From an uncultured Candidatus Pelagibacter sp. (GTDB lineage: Bacteria > Pseudomonadota > Alphaproteobacteria > Pelagibacterales > Pelagibacteraceae): 6,287 nt of DNA. Location of the stretch: positions 1-6,287 of the forward strand of contig CALCPL010000090.1 in assembly GCA_937897125.1 (NCBI GenBank). The letters run 5' to 3'. A program made the translations under genes and the position numbers. The notes beneath the pieces were generated by a model. It did not search any database and was not told where the DNA came from. It was given only the letters and a program-made list of their open reading frames with translations. Shown piece after piece: positions 6,241 to 6,287 of this stretch (position 1 is the stretch's first letter; every line of letters starts with the position of its first letter).

Positions 6241-6287
6241 CTGTCTCTTATACACATCTCCGAGCCCACGAGACAAGAGGCAATCTC
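6241..6287. other. Illumina Nextera adapter read-through (artefact, not genomic)
   Basis: Positions 6241-6259 are exactly the reverse complement of the Tn5 mosaic end (CTGTCTCTTATACACATCT). Positions 6260-6274 (CCGAGCCCACGAGAC) are the Nextera read-2 adapter. The next 8 bases, AAGAGGCA (6275-6282), sit where the i7 index belongs and match the index I remember as N711. The last five, ATCTC, are the first bases of the P7 flow-cell sequence. The jump to GC-richer sequence at exactly 6241 fits. Read on the minus strand, this adapter gives the well-known artefact peptide [10 protein letters not shown]. The stretch should be trimmed. Confidence 0.98.

Noticed and set aside
6243..6269. GTG start and nine N-terminal codons for the right-hand coxC
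   Set aside because: These codons lie wholly within Nextera adapter sequence. Genuine subunit III homologs do not contain MGSEMCIRD, so the gene is treated as 5'-truncated at 6240.

Overview
This is an AT-rich stretch of a proteobacterial genome given over entirely to aerobic respiration. It holds parts of two heme-copper cytochrome c oxidase gene sets placed back to back, with two assembly factors. The right-hand subunit III closely resembles the mitochondrial/alphaproteobacterial type, and it is followed directly by surf1, as is usual in alphaproteobacteria. With the AT-rich, tightly packed layout, this suggests a streamlined, probably marine, alphaproteobacterium (SAR11-like or another low-GC lineage). 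That assignment is inference from protein style; there is no rRNA or other marker gene here.

Layout from left to right. Positions 1-3537 are a minus-strand operon read from right to left: coxB (subunit II, CuA), coxA (subunit I), a subunit III gene, and the first 42 codons of a subunit IV gene that runs off the left edge. Gaps between genes are 6-9 bp. A 103 bp divergent spacer separates coxB from a plus-strand gene for a 63-residue, two-helix membrane protein (3641-3832). This converges with a minus-strand gene for a second, divergent subunit III-like protein (3838-4518). A 33 bp, almost pure A/T divergent spacer follows, then a plus-strand SCO1/SenC copper chaperone gene (4552-5139). It converges with surf1 (5154-5804, minus), which lies 9 bp downstream of a 5'-truncated classical coxC (5814-6240, minus).

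The last 47 bases (6241-6287) are not biological. They are Illumina Nextera read-through adapter: mosaic end, read-2 adapter, an 8-base index and the start of the P7 sequence. The real contig ends at 6240, and any gene model starting at 6269 carries nine adapter-derived residues plus one junction residue.

How the parts fit: subunit I carries heme a, heme a3 and CuB, and its D- and K-channel residues are largely present. Subunit II carries a complete CuA site. SCO would deliver copper to CuA, and SURF1 is tied to heme a insertion. Subunits III and IV are accessory membrane subunits. No ctaB, ctaG or heme A synthase gene is visible. No tRNA, rRNA, CRISPR array, insertion sequence or convincing terminator hairpin was found, and no gene-free stretch exceeds 103 bp.
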